Shown here: positions 44,644 to 56,791 of the stretch, one piece after another
Layout of the letters: the number at the start of each line of letters is the position of its first letter
Numbering within the stretch: the first letter of the stretch is position 1
Source: Micromonospora wenchangensis
GTDB taxonomy: Bacteria; Actinomycetota; Actinomycetes; Mycobacteriales; Micromonosporaceae
Assembly (NCBI RefSeq): GCF_002210435.1
Contig: NZ_MZMV01000031.1
Coordinates: forward strand, 20,607 to 84,606
Direction: 5' to 3'
Length of the DNA: 64,000 nt
Program-made: the position numbers and the translations under genes
The notes under the pieces: generated by a model
What the model was told of the DNA's origin: nothing
What the model saw: only the letters and a program-made list of their open reading frames with translations
The model's database searches: none

Positions 44644-45852
44644 TCAGGAACGGGCGGGCCAGCGGTCGCGCACGAGGTCCCAGACCCGGTCGGCCAGCTC
44701 CTCCTTGGCCTGCTCGGGCAGGTGGTGCACGCTGCCGTCGGCACCGATGACGGTGGCCGCGTTGGTCTCGGCCCCGAAGACCTTGTCGACGCCGACCTCG
44801 TTGACGACGACGAGGTCGGCGCGTTTGCGGGCGAGTTTGGCCCGGCCGTTGGCCTCGGCGTCGCCGGTCTCGGCGGCGAACACCACCAGCACCTGTTCCG
44901 GTCGACGGCGACGGCCCAGCTCGGCGGCGATGTCCGGGTTGGTGACCAGCGCGATCGTCGGCGCGCTGCCGTCGTCCGACTTCTTGATCTTGCCGGTCGC
45001 GTAGGTCGCGGGTCGGAAGTCCGACGGTGCCGCCGCCATCACCACCGCGTCGGCACCGACGGCGGCAGCCAGGGTCGCGGTGCGCAACTCCTCGGTGGTG
45101 CCCACCCGGACCAGGTCGACCCCGGCCGGATCGGGCAGCGAGACGTTGGCGGCGATCAGGGTGACCCGGGCGCCCCGGGCGACGGCGGCGCGGGCGAACG
45201 CGTAGCCCTGCTTGCCGGAGGACCGGTTGCCGAGGAAACGGACCGGATCGAGGGGTTCCCGGGTGCCGCCGGCGGTGACCACCAGGTGCCGGCCGGCCAG
45301 ATCGGCGGGGGCGTCGACGCCCCGGGCGAGGGCCCGGCGGGCGACGGCGAAGATCTCGGCCGGGTCGGGTAGCCGACCCTTGCCGCTGTCGGCGCCGGTG
45401 AGCCGGCCGACGGCGGGCTCGATCACCCGTACCCCCCGGGACCGCAGGGTGGCCACGTTGGCGACGGTGGCCGGGTGCTCCCACATCTCGGTGTGCATCG
45501 CCGGGGCGAGCACCACCGGACAGCGGGCGGTGAGCAGGGTGTTGGTGAGCAGGTCGTCGGCGAGGCCGTGGGCGGCCCGGGCGAGCAGGTCGGCCGTGGC
45601 CGGCGCGACCACCACCAGGTCGGCCTGCTGGCCGAGCCGCACGTGGGGCACCTCGTGCACGGCGGACCAGACGTCGTCGGCGACCGGCTGGCCGGACAGC
45701 GCCGCCCAGGTCGGCGCCCCGACGAAGCGGAGCGCCGACGCGGTCGGCACGACCCGGACCCGGTGGCCCGACTCCGTGAACAGCCGCAGCAGCTCGCACG
45801 CCTTGTAGGCGGCGATGCCACCGCCGACTCCGAGCACGATCTCGGCGGACAT
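44644..45852 (-). CDS. coaBC: Phosphopantothenoylcysteine decarboxylase / phosphopantothenate--cysteine ligase
   Basis: 402 residues. CoaC flavoprotein half (about 1-180): VLGVGGGIAAYKACELLRL, PAMHTEMWEHPAT and GRLTGADSGKGRLP. CoaB ligase half (about 185-402): GGTREPLDPVRFLGNRSSGK and AAAPSDFRPATYATGKIKK. Two successive steps of coenzyme A synthesis in one chain. Confidence 0.96.
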   Translation of the reverse strand: MSAEIVLGVGGGIAAYKACELLRLFTESGHRVRVVPTASALRFVGAPTWAALSGQPVADDVWSAVHEVPHVRLGQQADLVVVAPATADLLARAAHGLADDLLTNTLLTARCPVVLAPAMHTEMWEHPATVANVATLRSRGVRVIEPAVGRLTGADSGKGRLPDPAEIFAVARRALARGVDAPADLAGRHLVVTAGGTREPLDPVRFLGNRSSGKQGYAFARAAVARGARVTLIAANVSLPDPAGVDLVRVGTTEELRTATLAAAVGADAVVMAAAPSDFRPATYATGKIKKSDDGSAPTIALVTNPDIAAELGRRRRPEQVLVVFAAETGDAEANGRAKLARKRADLVVVNEVGVDKVFGAETNAATVIGADGSVHHLPEQAKEELADRVWDLVRDRWPARS

Positions 45853-45866
45853 CGGGGGTACGAGGG

Positions 45867-46130
45867 TTACGGCTGGTCGGTCGGCTCGGCGGTGAGCAGG
45901 CCCGCGTTGATCTCGCGCATGGCGATGGAGAGCGGCTTCTCCTGCGGGGTGGTCTCCACGAGCGGGCCGACGTACTCGAGCAGGCCCTCGCCGAGCTGGC
46001 TGTAGTAGGCGTTGACCTGACGCGCCCGCTTGGCGGCGAAGATCACCAGCGCGTACTTCGAGGTGGTCTTCTCGAGCAGCTCGTCGATCGGCGGGTTGGT
46101 GATGCCCTCGGGGTTGGCGATGGATCCCAC
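45867..46130 (-). CDS. rpoZ: RNA polymerase omega subunit
   Basis: 87 residues from GTG 46130 (GAGG six bases upstream). GITNPPIDELLEKTTSKYALVIFAAKRARQVNAYY is the conserved omega core that embraces the beta-prime C-terminus. Fourteen bases before coaBC. Confidence 0.96.
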   Translation of the reverse strand: MGSIANPEGITNPPIDELLEKTTSKYALVIFAAKRARQVNAYYSQLGEGLLEYVGPLVETTPQEKPLSIAMREINAGLLTAEPTDQP

Positions 46131-46238
46131 GAAATACCTCTGCCTCTGAAGTGGCTGGTCGCCCGGCCGCGCGGGGCGGCCGGTCGCTCGACCACGGATC
46201 TGCGGTCGGGACGGATCTGCGGTCGGGCGGGAGCCAGA

Positions 46239-46739
46239 TTAGGACGAACCGAGCAAGCCTACCAGCTCAGCGGCGGCGCGCTCGGTGTGGTCGTGGTGGA
46301 CGGCGCGCGCGGCGAGGCCCGCCAGGGCCGGGTCCGGGTGGTGTCCCGGCGGCAGCAGCAGCACCAGCCGGCTCTGCGGCAGGGCCGCGTGGACGACCAG
46401 CGCCCCCGGCGGGTCCAGCGGCAGCAGCACCGGCCGGCCCCGCGTCAGGCGCTCGATCAGCGGGGCGCGCGGCGTGCCCCGGCGGTACGGTCCGGCCCGG
46501 GACCACTCCAGCAGCTCGCCCGCGGCGATCATCCGGTCGAACTCGGCCGGCTCCCGGAAGAGCCGGTCGACGCCGTCGGACTCGCCGGTGCGAGGCGCCC
46601 GGGTGGTCACCGGGACCGGCACCCACACGGCGGGAGAACGTGCCCGGACCGCCTCGACCACACCGCCCCGGCCGGCACCCGAAGGTCCGGTCAGGACGGT
46701 GAGCCGTGCCGCCGGGCACGCCTCCTCATCCGTGCTCAC
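46239..46739 (-). CDS. Degenerate guanylate-kinase-like protein
   Basis: 166 residues from GTG 46739. It lies where gmk is expected (mihF-gmk-rpoZ) and keeps the outline TVLTGPSGAG...PVTTRAPRTGESDGVDRLF...FDRMIAAGELLEW. But the P-loop reads GPSGAGRGG (Arg24 for the catalytic Lys, Gly for Ser/Thr), the GMP-binding Tyr of GxDY is Arg, YGT is RGT, the LLEIDxQGA segment is LLPLDPPGA, and the C-terminal lid/helix region is shortened by ~25-40 residues. Probably catalytically dead or altered; a working Gmk may be elsewhere. Confidence 0.75.
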   Translation of the reverse strand: MSTDEEACPAARLTVLTGPSGAGRGGVVEAVRARSPAVWVPVPVTTRAPRTGESDGVDRLFREPAEFDRMIAAGELLEWSRAGPYRRGTPRAPLIERLTRGRPVLLPLDPPGALVVHAALPQSRLVLLLPPGHHPDPALAGLAARAVHHDHTERAAAELVGLLGSS

Positions 46740-46764
46740 CGCTTGTTTGTACCTGCTGCGGCGG

Positions 46765-47082
46765 TCAGTTGGCGGCGAACTCTCCAAGCAGCGCCTTGCG
46801 CTGCTGCTCGCCCAGGCCACGCAGGCGGCGGCTGTCGGCGATCTTGAGCTTCTCCATGATCTGGGTGGCCCGGATCTTGCCGATACCCGGCATCGCCTGC
46901 AGCACGGCCGACACCTTGAGCTTGCCGACGACGTCGTCGGACTCGGCTCGCGCAAGGACGGCGGCCAGGGTGGTCTTGCCCTGCTTGAGCTGCTCCTTCA
47001 GCTCAGCACGGGCCTTGCGGATCTCCGCGGCCTTTTCCAGCGCGGCAGCGCGCTGCTCGGGGGTCAGTGACGGGAGCGGCAC
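46765..47082 (-). CDS. mihF: Actinobacterial integration host factor
   Basis: 105 residues from GTG 47082 with GAGGAG upstream. PLPSLTPEQRAAALEKAAEIR, then the helix-two-turn-helix VLQAMPGIGKIRATQIMEKL and ADSRRLRGLGEQQRKALL. Essential nucleoid protein in mycobacteria and development-linked in Streptomyces. Unrelated to E. coli IHF. Confidence 0.95.
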   Translation of the reverse strand: MPLPSLTPEQRAAALEKAAEIRKARAELKEQLKQGKTTLAAVLARAESDDVVGKLKVSAVLQAMPGIGKIRATQIMEKLKIADSRRLRGLGEQQRKALLGEFAAN

Positions 47083-47256
47083 CAGTTCTCCTCAGGTCCC
47101 TATCGCGACGGGCGGAACGCACCGCCGCTCTGTGAAACGTGGTGTCGCTGGCAACCAAAGGGGTCCGTGGTTCCCAGCGCGGGGAAAACTAGCGTTCGAC
47201 GGAGTTTTCGGCAACGTGGACGCGCGATGATCAACATAAAGTGACCGAGCCGTCAG

Positions 47257-48096
47257 TCAGTGTCCGGCAGCCAGAATGTGCCGGAAGTCGGCCGCCACCC
47301 GGGCCGCGGCGGCCCGCAACGCGTCGGCATCCGGACCCGCGTTGAGCACCTCCCGGGAGTACGACGGCAACACTGCGGACAGGCTCGGACCGAACACGGT
47401 GGGTAGATCGGCCGCCGTCGCACCCTGCGCGCCGAGGCCCGGGGCGAGCAGTGGGCCATTGACCCGGGACAGGTCGTGACCGGTGTCGCCGATGGTCGCG
47501 CCGACCACCAATCCGAAGCTGCCCAGCGGCTCAGCACCCCTGTTGAGCTGGGAAATCTCATCGATAACAAGTTGTGCGACGGTACGCCCACCGGAGGTGA
47601 CGGCACGCTGCACCTCCGCCCCCTCAGGGTTCGAGGTGAGCGCTAACACGAAGACTCCGCCACCGTGCGCAGCGGCCGTCTCGAACATCGGGGCCAGCGA
47701 ACCTACTCCCAGGTAGGGGCTCGCCGTGAGCGCGTCGACATACATCGGGCTGGATGGATCAAGGTACGCGGAAGCGTACGCGGCGACGGTCGAGCCGATG
47801 TCGCCGCGCTTGGCGTCGAGAAGAACGAGCGCGCCAACATCACGTAACTGTCGGATAGTTGACTCAAGAATCGCCACTCCGCGGCTCCCGAATCGCTCGA
47901 AGAAGGCCGACTGAGGCTTGAACACCGCAACCCGGTCACCGAGCGCTTCCGCGACGGTCCGGACGAACCGTTCCAGACCGTCGACGTCGTCCTCAAGGCC
48001 CCAGCGGGCCAGCAGGCCCGGATGCGGGTCGATGCCCACACACAGCGGCCCACGCTCCGCCACCGCCCGGTGCAGACGGGTTCCGAAGGTCTCCAT
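47257..48096 (-). CDS. pyrF: Orotidine 5'-phosphate decarboxylase
   Basis: 279 residues, the long (type 2) OMP decarboxylase. GPLCVGIDPHPGLLARWGL, VAVFKPQSAFFERFG and the catalytic VLLDAKRGDIGSTV. Last step of UMP synthesis. Codon use is looser than in neighbouring genes, with two in-frame TTA codons (47644-47646 and 47845-47847), suggesting a different history or bldA dependence. Confidence 0.95.
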   Translation of the reverse strand: METFGTRLHRAVAERGPLCVGIDPHPGLLARWGLEDDVDGLERFVRTVAEALGDRVAVFKPQSAFFERFGSRGVAILESTIRQLRDVGALVLLDAKRGDIGSTVAAYASAYLDPSSPMYVDALTASPYLGVGSLAPMFETAAAHGGGVFVLALTSNPEGAEVQRAVTSGGRTVAQLVIDEISQLNRGAEPLGSFGLVVGATIGDTGHDLSRVNGPLLAPGLGAQGATAADLPTVFGPSLSAVLPSYSREVLNAGPDADALRAAAARVAADFRHILAAGH

Positions 48097-48168
48097 CCGT
48101 TGCTCCCTCTCGTCTCGTGCTCCGCTGCTGCGGGGCGACGGTCGCCGCCCCGGTTCCGGCCCCCGTGC

Positions 48169-49443
48169 TCAGCCGGCCGCGACGGCGGCGGCGATCCCGG
48201 CCGCGATCCGGGCCACGTCGTCGTCCCCCGTCACGTACGGCGGCATCGCGTACACCAGGTCCCGGAAGGGGCGCAGCCACACGCCCCGCTCCACCGCGGC
48301 GGCCGTCGCCGCCGCCAGGTCCACCTCGTGGTCGAGCTGCACCACGCCGATCGCGCCCAGCACCCGCACGTCCGCCACCCCCGGCGCACCCCGCAACGGC
48401 TCCAGACCGGCCCGCAGCCCCGCACCCACCCGCGCCACCTCGGCCGCCCAGTCGCCGGCCCGCAGCAGCCCCAGGGAGGCGTTGGCGACGGCACAGGCCA
48501 ACGGGTTGCCCATGAACGTCGGCCCGTGGGCCAGCACCCCGTCGGCGGAGATGCCCCGGGCCACCTCCGGTGTGCACAACGCCGCCGCCAGGGTGAGGTA
48601 GCCGCCGGTGAGCGCCTTGCCCACGCAGAGCACGTCCGGGGTCACCCCGGCGTGCCCGGCGGCGAACATCGACCCGGTCCGGCCGAACCCGGTGGCGATC
48701 TCGTCGAAGATCAGCAGCACCCCGTGCGCCCGGGTCACCTCGCGCAGCACCCGCAGGTACCCGGGATGGTGGAACCGCATCCCACCGGCCCCCTGCACCA
48801 CCGGCTCGACGATCACCGCCGCCAACTCGTCGGCGTGCCGGGCGACCGCGTCGGTCAACGCCGTCACGTACGCCGGGTCGGGCGGGTCGGTGAAGCCACC
48901 TGGCGGCACCGGCGCGAAGACCTGCCGGGGCAGCACGTCACCCCAGAGGTGGTGCATGCCGCCCTCCGGGTCGCAGACGCTCATCGGGTGGAACGTGTCG
49001 CCGTGGTAGCCGCCCCGCCAGGTGCCCAGCCGGCGACGCCGTGGCCGGCCGGTGGCCCGCTGGTACTGCAGGCACATCTTGATCGCCACCTCGACCGAGA
49101 CCGAACCCGAGTCGGCCAGGAAGACGTGTTCCAGGCCGTCCGGGGTCAACTCGACGAGGGTCTCGGCCAACCGGACCGCCGGCTCGTGGGTGAGCCCGCC
49201 GAACATCACGTGACTCATCCGGCCGAGCTGGTCGGTGACGGCCGCGTCCAGCACCGGATGCCGGTACCCGTGGATCGCCGCCCACCACGACGACATTCCG
49301 TCGACCAGTTCCCGGCCGTCGGCCAACCGCAGCCGGACGCCCTCGGCGCTGTGCACCACGTACGGCGGGTGGGCCGGCGGCAGCGCCGCGTACGGGTGCC
49401 AGACGCGGGCCCGGTCGACGGTCAGGATCTCCTCGGGCGTCAC
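48169..49443 (-). CDS. bioA: Adenosylmethionine-8-amino-7-oxononanoate aminotransferase
   Basis: 424 residues from GTG 49443 (GGAGGAG five bases upstream). Class III aminotransferase of biotin synthesis using SAM as amino donor: RVWHPYAALPPA, DGMSSWWAAIHGYRHP, LIFDEIATGFGRTG and the PLP lysine in CVGKALTGGYLTLAAAL. SSWW and the YRHP region distinguish it from other class III enzymes. No other bio gene is near; it is inserted between pyrD and pyrF. Confidence 0.92.
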   Translation of the reverse strand: MTPEEILTVDRARVWHPYAALPPAHPPYVVHSAEGVRLRLADGRELVDGMSSWWAAIHGYRHPVLDAAVTDQLGRMSHVMFGGLTHEPAVRLAETLVELTPDGLEHVFLADSGSVSVEVAIKMCLQYQRATGRPRRRRLGTWRGGYHGDTFHPMSVCDPEGGMHHLWGDVLPRQVFAPVPPGGFTDPPDPAYVTALTDAVARHADELAAVIVEPVVQGAGGMRFHHPGYLRVLREVTRAHGVLLIFDEIATGFGRTGSMFAAGHAGVTPDVLCVGKALTGGYLTLAAALCTPEVARGISADGVLAHGPTFMGNPLACAVANASLGLLRAGDWAAEVARVGAGLRAGLEPLRGAPGVADVRVLGAIGVVQLDHEVDLAAATAAAVERGVWLRPFRDLVYAMPPYVTGDDDVARIAAGIAAAVAAG

Positions 49444-49534
49444 GCGTGCTCCTCCGTACCCTCGTCGGTGGCGGCGTCGGGGCGGACGGGCGCTCCGGGC
49501 GGGCACGACCGGAACCCCGGACGTGCCCGCCGGC

Positions 49535-50584
49535 TCACCGGCCGCTCACCGCCCGGTCACCCGCCGGGACCCCGGACCCGGACGGGACCCGGGCGGCGGC
49601 CCGCACCAGGGCCGGCCCCCGGTAGATGAACCCGGTGTAGAGCTGGACCAGGCTGGCCCCCGCGTCGAACATCCGGGCCGCGTCGTCCGGGTCGAGGATG
49701 CCGCCGACCCCGATCACCGGGAGCCGGCCCCCGGTCTCCCGGTGCACGAACGCGACCATCTCCCGGGCCCGCCCGGTCAGCGGACGGCCGGACAGGCCGC
49801 CGGCCTGCGCGCCACGCTCCCGGTCGGCGGGGGCGAGCCCGTCGCGGGCCAGCGTGGTGTTGGTGGCGATCACGCCGGCCGCGCCCCGGGCCAGGCACAC
49901 CTCCAGCAGCTCCGCCACGGCCGGCTCGGTGAGATCCGGGGCGATCTTCACCAGCACCGGCTTCTCCCCCACCAAGGCGGCCAGCAGTGCGTCCAGGTGC
50001 GCCCTGTCCTGCAACGAGCGCAGCCCCGGGGTGTTCGGGGAGGAGACGTTGACCGCGAAGTAGTCGCCGTAGCCGCGCAACGCCCGGTACGAGGTGAGGT
50101 AGTCCTCGACCGCGTCCTCCAGCGGGGTCACCTTGGACTTGCCCAGCGAGATGCCCAGCGGCACCCCCAGCGGGCGGGGCGCGGCGGCCAGCCGGTCGGC
50201 CAGGGCCTGCGCCCCGGCGTTGTTGAAGCCCATCCGGTTGATCACGGCCGCGCTGTCGGGCAGCCGGAACAGCCGGGGCCGGGGGTTGCCCGGCTGGGCG
50301 TGCGCGGTGACCGTGCCCACCTCGACGAAGCCGAACCCCAGCGCCGGCCAGGCCGGCAGGGCCACCCCGTTCTTGTCCATCCCCGCCGCCAGGCCCACCG
50401 GGTTGGGGAACTGCACCCCGAACACCGTCCGGGGCGCCCGGTGCAGGTTGCGGGCCCGCAGCAACGCCAGCGCCGCCGGCCGCCGGGACAGGGTCGCCAA
50501 CCGGCGCAGCGTCCACTCGTGCGCCGCCTCCGCGTCGCCGCCGCCGATCCGGAACAGAGCGCGCCGGACCCCCTTCTCGAACAT
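49535..50584 (-). CDS. pyrD: Dihydroorotate dehydrogenase (quinone, class 2)
   Basis: 349 residues from ATG 50584; GTG 50590 also possible. N-terminal membrane-associating helices (FEKGVRRALFRIGGGDAEAAHEW), FMN barrel VGLAAGMDKNGVALPAW, VNVSSPNTPGLRSLQ with the class-2 catalytic Ser, and GGILDPDDAARMFDAGASLVQ. Oxidises dihydroorotate to orotate with menaquinone. Confidence 0.95.
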   Translation of the reverse strand: MFEKGVRRALFRIGGGDAEAAHEWTLRRLATLSRRPAALALLRARNLHRAPRTVFGVQFPNPVGLAAGMDKNGVALPAWPALGFGFVEVGTVTAHAQPGNPRPRLFRLPDSAAVINRMGFNNAGAQALADRLAAAPRPLGVPLGISLGKSKVTPLEDAVEDYLTSYRALRGYGDYFAVNVSSPNTPGLRSLQDRAHLDALLAALVGEKPVLVKIAPDLTEPAVAELLEVCLARGAAGVIATNTTLARDGLAPADRERGAQAGGLSGRPLTGRAREMVAFVHRETGGRLPVIGVGGILDPDDAARMFDAGASLVQLYTGFIYRGPALVRAAARVPSGSGVPAGDRAVSGR

Positions 50585-50641
50585 CACCACACCCGCACCT
50601 GCGCCCCCTCCCGGCCGACGTTCCCCCGGCCGACGCTCTCG

Positions 50642-50706
50642 TCGGTGATCAAGAGGTTTGCGTCACCGCGCCCGCCGTTCCGTGACCGAAACCTCTTGAT
50701 CACCGA
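50642..50706. repeat. Hairpin repeat of the TGATCAAGAGG family
   Basis: Arms TCGGTGATCAAGAGGTTTGC... (50642-50666) and ...GAAACCTCTTGATCACCGA (50682-50706) pair over 25 bp with two mismatches. Located between carB and pyrD on the same strand, so it would attenuate rather than end the pyr operon. Shares an exact 20-mer with 36959-36978. Confidence 0.82.
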
Positions 50707-50750
50707 AACGAGCGGGGGGCGCGGACCGCGCGGGGAACGGGGGTCGGGGG

Positions 50751-54138
<3,388 letters not shown>

Positions 54139-54146
<8 letters not shown>

Positions 54147-55341
54147 TCGTGCGCCCCTCGCTGTGGTTCCGGCCCGCGCCGGGCTGCCCGTCCGGGCCAC
54201 GGCCCTCGATCAGCTCGGCGAAACGGTCGAAGAGGTAGTCGGCGTCGTGCGGGCCGGCTGCCGCCTCCGGGTGGTACTGGACGGTGAAGGCGGGCACGTC
54301 CACGGCCCGCAGCCCCTCGACGACGTTGTCGTTGAGGCAGACGTGCGAAACCCGCACGCCGCCGAACTCGGTGTCGATGACCTGGTCGGGGACGACCGCG
54401 CCGGCCGGCCCGTCGCCGTGGCCCGGCCAGGCCACCGCGAAGCCGTGGTTGTGGCTGGTCACCTCGACCTTGCCGGTGGCCCGGTCGAGCACCGGCTGGT
54501 TGATGCCCCGGTGGCCGTAGCCCAGCTTGTAGGTGCCGAAGCCGAGCGCCCGGCCGAGGATCTGACTGCCGAAGCAGATGCCGAACAGCGGAATCCGCCG
54601 GCTCAGCACCTCCCGGGCCAGCGCCACCGGTCCGTCGGCGGTGGCCGGGTCACCCGGGCCGGGCGAGAAGAAGACCGCGTCCGCGCCGGTGGCCAGCAGG
54701 TCGTCGATGGTGGACCCGGCGGGCAGCACGTGGGTGGTGACCCCCCGGGCGGCCAGCCGGCGCGGCACGTTGCGCTTGATGCCCAGGTCCAGCGCCGCGA
54801 CGGTGTACCGGTGCTCACCCTCCGCCTCGACCACGTACGGGGCGGCGGTGCTCACCTCGGCGGACAGGTCCGCGCCGACCATCTGCGGGGACTGCCGGAC
54901 CCGCTCCAGCAGGGCACGCGGGTCGTCCTCGACGCTGGAGATGCCGACCCGCATCGCGCCACGTTCCCGCAGGTGCCGGGTGAGCGCCCGGGTGTCCACC
55001 CCGGCGATGCCCACCACGCCCTCCACGCCGAGCCGGTCCTCCAGCCCGCCGGTGGCCCGCCAGTTGGAGCCGATCCGGGCCGGGTCACGGACCACGTACC
55101 CGGCGACCCAGATCCGGTCGGACTCGTCGTCCTCGGTGTTCACCCCGGTGTTGCCGATGTGCGGGGCGGTCTGCACCACCACCTGCCGGTGGTAGGACGG
55201 GTCGGTCAGGGTCTCCTGGTAACCGGTCATGCCGGTGTTGAAGACCGCCTCGCCGAAGGTCTCCCCGACACTGCCGTACGACTCACCGTGGAAGGTGCGC
55301 CCGTCCTCCAGCACGAGGATCGCGGACCTACGCTTCACCAT
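54139..55341 (-). CDS. carA: Carbamoyl-phosphate synthase small subunit
   Basis: 400 residues from ATG 55341 with GGGAGG six bases upstream. N-terminal CPSase domain (LVLEDGRTFHGESYG, FNTGMTGYQETLTDPSY) and class I glutamine amidotransferase with nucleophile LFGICFGSQILGRALG and HNHGFAV. Supplies ammonia to CarB. The linker ORF stop overlaps its first codons. Confidence 0.96.
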
Positions 55342-55463
55342 GCTGCGCCTCCCTCGATCCGGACTGCGGGACTCCGCTTCGCTACGTTCCTCGCTCGAAT
55401 CACGCGCCCACCCCCGATCCGGACTGCGGGACTCCGCTTCGCTACGTTCCTCGCTCGAATCAC
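55335..55463 (-). CDS. Repeat-encoded 42-residue linker ORF between pyrC and carA
   Basis: Starts at GTG 55463, sharing GTGA with the pyrC stop, and ends at TGA 55335, inside ATGGTGA at the carA start. Two 20-codon units each encode IRARNVAKRSPAVRI. The end of the ORF contains the carA ribosome-binding site. Homologous to the linker between argC and argJ, with a three-base (frame-keeping) length difference per unit. Translation is inference. Confidence 0.45.
   Translation of the reverse strand: MIRARNVAKRSPAVRIGGGRVIRARNVAKRSPAVRIEGGAAW
55355..55463 (-). repeat. Two direct copies of a 49-bp repeat, 60-bp period
   Basis: 55355-55403 and 55415-55463 are identical. Core GGACTGCGGGACTCCGCT matches the arg-operon repeat (10292-10396) apart from a few substitutions. 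Confidence 0.9.
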
Positions 55464-56791
55464 TTGACAGCCTTTCCGTCCAGGACCGTCGGCTCGCCGC
55501 GCAGGAAGGTCGCCACGATGCGACCCGGCAGCGTCATGCGGGCGTACGGGGTGTTGCGACTGCGGCTGGCCAGTTCCGCGGGCTCGACCACCCGGCGGGC
55601 GGCCGGGTCGACCAGGGTCAGGTTCGCCGGCACCCCGGGCGCCGGGTCGAGGCCGTGGCCGTCGAGGCCGGCGATCCGGGCCGGGGTCCGCGACATCCGG
55701 TCGGCGATCAGGTCCCACCGGGGGCCGAGCACGTCGAGGGCGATGGACAGCGCCGTCTCCAGGCCGAGCATGCCCGGCCGGGCGTACGCCCACTCGCACT
55801 CCTTGTCCTCCACGGCGTGCGGGGCGTGGTCGGTGGCGACGACGTCGATGACGCCCTCGGCGAGCGCGGCGCGCAGCGCGGCGACGTCGGTGCCGGTGCG
55901 CAGCGGCGGGTTGACCTTGAACACCGGGTCGTAGCTGGCCGTCGGGCTCCAGTCGACGCCGAGCCCGGGGCTGGCCAGCGCGCCGCGCCCGGCCACCACC
56001 TCGTCGGTGAGCAGCAGGTGGTGCGGGGTGACCTCGGCGGTGACCCGTACCCCGCGCGCCTTGGCCTGGCGCAGCACCTCGACGCTGCCGGCGGTCGAGA
56101 CGTGGCAGACGTGCAGCCGGCTGCCGACGTGCTCGGCGAGCAGCACGTCCCGGGCGATGATCGCCTCCTCGGCGACGGCCGGCCAGCCGGTCAGCCCGAG
56201 CCGGGTGGAGACCTCACCCTCGTGCATCTGCGCGCCCTCGGTGAGCCGGGGCTCCTCGGCGTGCTGGGCGATGATCCCGTCGAACGCCTTGACGTACTCC
56301 AGGGCCCGGCGCATCAGCTTCGGGTCGGCGACGCAGTGCCCGTCGTCGGAGAAGATCCGCACCCGGGCCGGCGAGTCGGCCATCGCGCCCAGTTCGGCGA
56401 GCCGCTCGCCGGCCAGGCCGACGGTGACCGCGCCGATCGGCTGCACGTCGACCAGCCCGGCCTGCCGGCCGAGCCGCCACACCTGCTCGACCACGCCGGC
56501 GGTGTCGGCGACCGGCGAGGTGTTCGCCATCGCGCAGACCGCGGTGTAGCCGCCGAGCGCCGCCGCCCGGGAGCCGGACTCCACGGTCTCGGCGTCCTCC
56601 CGGCCGGGTTCGCGCAGGTGGGTGTGCAGGTCGACCAGGCCGGGCAGGGCGACCAGACCGCTGCCGTCGACGACGGCGGCGTCCGGCGCGTCCAGCCCGC
56701 GGCCGGTCTCGGCCACGACGCCGTCGCGGATCAGCAGGTCGGTCGGCGCGCCGCCGACGACGCTCACGTTCTTGATCAGGTACGCGGTCAC
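55460..56791 (-). CDS. pyrC: Dihydroorotase
   Basis: 443 residues from GTG 56791 (overlaps pyrB stop). Class I amidohydrolase: metal site GLVDLHTHLREPGRED, GGYTAVCAMANTSPV, LHVCHVSTAGS and VVATDHAPHAVEDKE. Cyclises carbamoyl aspartate. Confidence 0.96.
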   Translation of the reverse strand: MTAYLIKNVSVVGGAPTDLLIRDGVVAETGRGLDAPDAAVVDGSGLVALPGLVDLHTHLREPGREDAETVESGSRAAALGGYTAVCAMANTSPVADTAGVVEQVWRLGRQAGLVDVQPIGAVTVGLAGERLAELGAMADSPARVRIFSDDGHCVADPKLMRRALEYVKAFDGIIAQHAEEPRLTEGAQMHEGEVSTRLGLTGWPAVAEEAIIARDVLLAEHVGSRLHVCHVSTAGSVEVLRQAKARGVRVTAEVTPHHLLLTDEVVAGRGALASPGLGVDWSPTASYDPVFKVNPPLRTGTDVAALRAALAEGVIDVVATDHAPHAVEDKECEWAYARPGMLGLETALSIALDVLGPRWDLIADRMSRTPARIAGLDGHGLDPAPGVPANLTLVDPAARRVVEPAELASRSRNTPYARMTLPGRIVATFLRGEPTVLDGKAVK

